Part shown: positions 58,798 to 64,000 of the stretch, in pieces
How the letters are laid out: every line of letters begins with the position of its first letter
How positions within the stretch are numbered: the first letter of the stretch is position 1
Source of the DNA: Papiliotrema nemorosa
Taxonomy: Eukaryota; Basidiomycota; Tremellomycetes; Tremellales; Rhynchogastremaceae
Reading direction: 5' to 3'
DNA length: 64,000 bases
Assembly: GCA_032158125.1 (NCBI GenBank)
Contig: JASKOT010000015.1
Location: 1 to 64,000 of the forward strand
Made by a program: the position numbers and the translations under genes
Notes under the pieces: generated by a model
What the model was told of the DNA's origin: nothing
Seen by the model: only the letters and a program-made list of their open reading frames with translations
The model's database searches: none

Positions 58798-61643
58798 TGT
58801 TTTTCGAAGGAGCAGACTAGAACAGTCTGTCGAGAGGGAAGAAGGAGTTGAAGGAGGAAAAAGAGATGAGCTAGTGGGTCAACGATGGTTCAGATATATA
58901 GGGAAGAGGTTTGAAGGGGAAAGAGACGAAAATCGGGAAAAGAAGGGGATAAGGGGTTACGAGGAGGTTTCTGAGAGGTACCTGATGGGTGACACCGCGT
59001 GGCTTGAGAGGGAGGGTATAGGAGGACAAGTGACCCTCGATGCCGAACTGACTGTCAAATGAAGGCCGGGAGGTCTACAGCGCAATCAATCACTCTGACG
59101 GTGTGAACGATGCGGCGTGATGCAACTGATGCCGAAGGGGTTAGGCAAAAGAAGAGAGGAGGAGAGGTTGGGTGATGGTGATGAGCGTTTGATGTGGGAA
59201 AGGGGGCGATCGGGTATGTGCGAGAAAGGTCAAGTGGAGCAAGGGGTCGAGAACGCTTTGATAGGCACACTGCGTCAAGAAGTCGACCAAGGGGCGTTTG
59301 TTTGGTCCTCGTTCCTATGGACCACACAGCGTATGACCTTGATGTCGGGTGTTTCTGGATCAGGGACCTAAGAGGTACCAGGCAACAAGTGAGGGCGATC
59401 GCAAAGGTGGGGGAAAGGGATGGCTTCCGCTGGATATAATAAGTTTGCGATTCTCGGCGAAAGGAAGTACTCGTAAGGCAGGATTAACGATCCTCTGGTG
59501 AAGCAATCGAGACGGTTCGCGATCACTGTTCGGCCGGGTGATCGAGTGGGGACGATGTTCAAGACGGTCGAGGATCGTACGCGGCGAAAGGTCGAGTGCG
59601 ACCCTAGTTACGATCGATCAAGCCACAAGAATCACTCGGCGGTGCAGTTAACTTGGGATACAGTAGAAAGGTGAGAGAAGCGGTCGAAGCGTTTGAGCTT
59701 TGTGATGGTCGTTGCGAGCTGCTCTCCTGTACCGTCGTCGTTTGGCGCCGTTTCAGATATACCGAGTCCCGAGATGAATACGGGATGCTATCGAACAAAG
59801 AGGAGAGATGTCAGATATGTGATCCTATGGATGGTGAGTCACACCATCTGATTCTGAGAACAAAAAAGAAAGTGGTCGTCGGGACGGCGTTTAAGGAGAT
59901 TAGTTGGATCAAGTGGGAACCTCTTTCCATCTTCAGGGACTCTAGGAAAACGCTATTTCATCTCATCTCTTGCGCCACCAAAAGGTAGACGCGCGATGGG
60001 GCAGCGTCCGGGATTCGACTACCTTGCACAGTCGTCGGTACAAATGCACTAAGTTTGGAGGTCGACATGAGGCCCATCTGGCAGCAGAGCTTTGGAACGA
60101 CAAACCCCTAGCGTGAGCGGATAGGAACAGGGGGTTGTTGACGAGGGATGTCGCTACCACCCATGCTTGGGGAGTTTGGCATTTGCTACACATCGCATGG
60201 ACGGGCACTCTCAAACTCGAAGCATAACGACCTGTGCATGGATGTCTTGATCCAAGAGCGTGACTACATGATTCGCACTGCTCAAGAAATCATCTCGGGA
60301 CACTTCCATCCAGCATCACAAGTACCTTACCCAAACCTGCAGCATCGAGAGCGTCCAGCCAGGACTCCCCTCGAGGGAGTTGCATCGGCGAATCGCGAGG
60401 AGTATGTAGTGACTTATGTACAGGTCAATCTCTCCCACTTTGCAACTTTGAGGTTATCGTTGCAGCCACGAACGGTCTGCAGCCACTCCAAAGGACTTTC
60501 CTTGGGATTGACGCCCCTTCTCTGTGTGTGCATGTGATGGTGGCTGTGATTGACTTCAAGAGTGAAGTTTTGTCGAGAAACCTTGTTCTGATCTCGCGGA
60601 TCATGAAAGGGTATTATCCAAAGGTGGAGCAGGCTTCGTAGGTGGTCAAAGTGTGATGATCCCGCGGGGCGACATGCTGTGGAGGCCTTGTGATAGGTGA
60701 CTCTAGCCATCGTCTTGACCCTTTTGACTATGGAGGCTGCTGCTGGTGACAACCCAGCCGTGACTCATCCCGGGAGACTGATGTCCGAAAGACTTTGACG
60801 AGGCGTTGTACCGATTTCCCGAAATACATCTCGTTCCCCCGACAGCGCAGGCCACAAGGGAACCGTCGCTTGACAACCTGGACCAGGCTGGTAAAAAGGT
60901 TCTCCCTCTCTTGGCACCTGATGGATGCAAGACAGGGAGCTTCATATCCCGTACGTAGTCCGAGCCAAAGGGAACAGAAACGTTCCCGGGAAGCAAGGAG
61001 TGTCTGTCGTCTGTTGCATTCGGGAATCATCAATTTGATGCTTTTTTCACCCCCTGTTCTTTCCGTCCCCACCTTGACCACTCTAATCATCGCTTCCGAC
61101 CACTTTGGGTCTGCCATCGCCGACCTCTGTACATTCTCCTCTGTTCCATAAGATCCGCTCCAAGTGCATTCGTCGACTTTTCGACCTGTATATAGTCCTC
61201 ACGAGCAATTCCTTTCATCGCTCTCACCCTCGAACTCTGCACCATCCCGACGTGACCGGTACGTCGATCCCGACGACCCCTTGTCTTCTTCGCCCCTGCA
61301 TTCACCACACCCTCGATTGATTTCTCTCCCTTGCTCGACGTAGCCCGGTGCTATCATTTGTCGTACCTTTGTGCATCACAGCATTGTCGAGCCGAGGTGG
61401 TGATCTGATATTACGACAGCAACCGGTCTCCCCTTTCAACGATATGGTATAATTCGGCACTGTTCCTTCCCTGTTTCGAGGAAATAATCTACGGCTTCGA
61501 GTGTCTTCGCCTTGGCTTTGTACAATCTTGTTCAACTTGTCTTGCTGTCTGGCCTGCATCTCGCTGTATCTGTCGGTAACAACAATTCATCCTTGTAAAG
61601 TCTGGCGTCCACCTGGACCCGACCGCAAAAGTGTCTGGTACAC
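58798..61643. other. 2.8 kb region without a supported gene
   Basis: Only short, overlapping frames without family similarity lie here. The right end (about 61020-61640) is pyrimidine-rich and probably the promoter and 5' UTR of the MAK32-like gene. The left end (58800-59100) is purine-rich on the plus strand, the complement of a pyrimidine-rich 5' UTR for the NCS1 permease. The middle, 59100-61000, shows no gene, RNA gene or repeat I can defend. Confidence 0.5.
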
Positions 61644-63229
61644 ATGTCGGATCATACTCAATCTCCCGAACCTCCTATCTTGATTTCCATCGGTGCGTCA
61701 CCTTGACCCTCGCCCTACAATGAAGCGAAGCGACTAACATCTCCAGGCTCATTCCTCATCGACGCTTTCGACACTCCTCCCCGACCCATCATCGACAAGA
61801 CTGTCCTGCCCACCTTTCCTGACTCCAACAATATATCGGCCTCCTCGTCCTCAACATATCAGACTCGTCGTGTCCGAAGAGCTCCTCCGACACCCGATAG
61901 TCCGACCACCCCTTCCATTCCTCGACCTAGATCTCCGCTGCCTCCACTTCACCTCCCTAACGGGTCTGCATTCCATCATCAGGCACTAAGCAGCATCTCT
62001 CCTACGATTGCCAACCGTACCTCCCCGAACACTCCCATCACCACACCGACCGGGTCTGGTTCTTCTACCCCTCAATTGGATTTCGACGAGCCACCGCCGG
62101 AACAACCCTTCGAATATCTAGGTGGGGGTGGACTCTACAGTCTGGTCGGAGCGAGATTATTTCTGCCCCCGACAATGCTCAAGAACTTGGTAGATCGAGC
62201 ACCTGGAGGCAGCGATTTACGTCCAGACTTGATGAGTCAGGTCTCGCCATTTGGCGAGGAGATGTGGGTATGGAATGAAGGCCCTCTGACTAGAATGACA
62301 AGGTCGAGAATACGGTATGATGGTGATACACGATTGTACGTATCCCTCAGGCCCCCCACTCTCACGTGTCCAGAGTGATGTGTATCTGATGACAAGTTAC
62401 CATCCCACAATCCGTCCTCCTCGGCGCAAACTGGTCGATCTCATTAATACACCTCTACAAGGTGGTCGATACATGCATATCTCCCCTCCCTTCTCCGCCG
62501 AAGATGTACTAGCCCTTCAGTCGGAAATTTCCCACCTGATATCCACGGGTACTCCAGGTGCATGGGCACCACGACTGGTATTTGAACCTACACCGCCAAG
62601 TTGTCATACTGGACAAAAGAAATGGCTCGAGTTGGTCGCACCCGGAATACACGTCTTGTCGCCCAACCACGAAGAGTTGCTCAGCTTTTACGGTCATCCC
62701 AAGATGAGCTTCACCAATTCGAGTTTGGTCGAGACATTGGAGCAAGTCATGTCGCATCTCTTGGAAGACATTGGAGTAGGCCCAAATGGACAGGGCATAT
62801 TGGCTGTTCGATGCGGGAGGATGGGCTCGTGTATCGGTACCAAGGCGGGTGGACTGAAGTGGTTCCCTGCATACTATAATGGCGAGGAGGAGACTTGCGT
62901 CAAGGATGTCACAGGAGGTGAGTAGTACTTTACCATCGCAAAGTGGTTTCTGACCCTTAGCCGGAAATGCTTTCATTGGTGGTTATGTGGCTGGTCTAAC
63001 CTTGACGAACGAGGATCCATACCAAGGTGAGCTGCCTCATACAAACGTCTCTGAACGAATGCTCATATAAGCCGCTATCTTTGGTACAGTCGCGGCCTCG
63101 TTCGTCGTCGAGCAAGTCGGGCTCCCTTCCCTGGTCGTCAATGGCGAAGATCATCTTTGTAACGGCGTCAATCCTCACGAGCGGGTCGAACTGCTGCGTG
63201 CAAAGTGGACAGCCGCCGGACTACTTTGA
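61644..63229 (+). CDS. MAK32: PfkB-family kinase, Mak32 type
   Basis: Ribokinase/PfkB-like sugar kinase related to yeast Mak32, whose substrate is unknown. From 61644 it reads MSDHTQSPEPPILISI and, over a 54-base intron, GSFLIDAFDTPPRP. A Ser/Pro/Thr-rich insertion of about 90 residues follows. The fold then continues with FEYLGGGGLYSLVGARLFLP and PFGEEMWVWNEGPL. Later motifs: HVLSPNHEELLSFYGHP, GQGILAVRCGRMGSCI and, after an intron near 62925, VTGGGNAFIGGYVAGLTL. In the last motif the usual catalytic GAGD loop is GGGN, with Asn in place of the Asp base, as in the Mak32 subgroup. The end VELLRAKWTAAGLL stops at 63227-63229. Confidence 0.85.
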
Positions 63230-63603
63230 CCGCGCAAAAGGGGCCCTGATAACCTGCATGACCCGGGAAGCGGGACGATCGTCGCTCGCTATCGCTCTAT
63301 CACTCAAGTCGCATAATCACAACAATCTCACAAAATCATCTTTGCATTGTGTCCGATGTCCACTGTCTGTCTGTTTGTTCCACCATATCATCATCACAAA
63401 TCACATCATGTCTTGATTTCAACGCATGTCTTTCCATACCCTGCACAGTATCAAACACGAATGCACTTATACACGCGCGAGACACATTGTCGTCTTTTGG
63501 CGTACAGCTTTCATTACACATCGTAGCATGTCGTGTCTCGTTCATACGTCTCGTCATGTCGGGTGCGATGGGTCTTAGGATGCTGATCACCGTGTCCGCC
63601 CCG
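63230..63603. other. Convergent intergenic region, MAK32 / ARL2
   Basis: This contains the 3' ends of two convergent genes. AT-rich CATCATCACAAATCACATCA (about 63389-63408) and TCACAAAAT-like pieces may mark polyadenylation regions. No gene is seen. Confidence 0.4.
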
Positions 63604-64000
63604 TCACATCGCCGCGATCGCAGGCAGAGTCGCCTCGTCGTCACCCTCCTTCGCTGCGGCGGGTGTACCAGGCGCCGTTGATGCTGGATCAGGCGTCGTG
63701 CCGAGACCATTCCAGTAAAGTCGCCCTGCTACTTCATCCACTACCCAATCGAGACCCTCTTCGAGGCCTTGACCAGAATAGGCGGAACAAGCGCGTATAG
63801 ACCATTTGTGCGATTGTATACTTTTCAAATCGAGACTCTACCTCATCAACCTCCTCCTTCTCCTCTCACTTGTCTGTTCGTCTGCGTAGGCGAGTGGACT
63901 TACATCTCGGATCTGGTGTAATGTCATGGACCCTTGTAAATCCTGTTTATTGGCAAACACAAGTAAAGTAGCACCCGCCAAACGCTCCTATCAGCTCCTC
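63604..64000 (-). CDS. ARL2: Arl2-type small GTPase, partial (5' end outside window)
   Basis: Arf-like GTPase of the Arl2 group, which works with tubulin-folding cofactors and in trafficking. Only the C-terminal half is in the window. At the right edge the exon reads ERLAGATLLVFANKQDLQGS with the NKQD guanine motif, then MTLHQIRD. After an intron (about 63830-63905) come SIQSHKWSIRACSAYSGQGL and EEGLDWVVDEVAGRLYWNGL, with the CSA guanine motif. Normal Arl2 proteins end soon after this point. Here about 33 further residues rich in Pro, Ala, Thr and acidic residues (TTPDPASTAPGTPAAAKEGD) precede the TGA at 63604-63606. The assignment rests on similarity of the final helix to Arl2. Confidence 0.85.

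Noticed and set aside
59980..60040. GGTAGTCGAATCCC on the minus strand as a possible tRNA B-box
   Set aside because: The T-stem does not pair properly and no A-box or acceptor stem is found upstream.
60148..60537. 129-codon open frame on the plus strand
   Set aside because: Low-complexity mix of residues, no family similarity, no splice partner and no neighbouring coding signal.

Overview
This window is nuclear DNA from a fungus, most likely a basidiomycete yeast of the Tremellomycetes type (Cryptococcus/Kwoniella-like). Nearly every gene is split by introns of about 35-100 bases with GTGAGT-type donors and CTGAC/CTGAT branch sites. Genes are tightly packed on both strands, and the proteins are clearly fungal (Zn2Cys6 factor, Mak32, chorismate mutase, Csc1 channel, fungal TKL kinase). 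I see no rRNA, convincing tRNA, transposon or CRISPR array. Gene ends below come from reading frames and splice signals, so internal exon borders are approximate.

Layout, 0-25 kb: mitochondrial NADH-cytochrome b5 reductase (MCR1), lipin phosphatidate phosphatase, a Yip1-family Golgi protein, a Rab6 GTPase, a Zn2Cys6 regulator, a large TKL kinase with an MLKL-like helical N-terminus, methylenetetrahydrofolate dehydrogenase (MTD1), mitoribosomal protein mS35, chorismate mutase (ARO7), a cupin-5 protein, a Met/Gly-rich low-complexity protein and the splicing factor Ess2. 25-43 kb: a small single-pass membrane protein, an MFS sugar porter, an apparent in-frame fusion of a class I glutamine amidotransferase to the NEDD8-activating enzyme subunit Uba3, a Csc1/TMEM63 channel, exosome subunit Rrp45 and a very long Ser/Pro-rich protein.

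43-59 kb is the accessory-looking part. Four tandem same-strand members of an unrecognised, probably helical protein family (43.7-52.1 kb) are interrupted by a lactose-permease-like sugar transporter. A membrane-anchored GMC oxidoreductase and an NCS1 nucleobase permease follow. About 2.8 kb with no credible gene precedes a Mak32-type PfkB kinase, and an Arl2 GTPase runs off the right edge.

Most genes are unrelated housekeeping functions. Themes that recur are Golgi/vesicle traffic (YIPF1, Rab6, Arl2), mitochondrial function (Mcr1, mS35) and nutrient uptake (two MFS porters, one NCS1 permease). The items most worth following are the GATase-Uba3 fusion, the tandem orphan family and the MLKL-like kinase with its orphan C-terminal domain.
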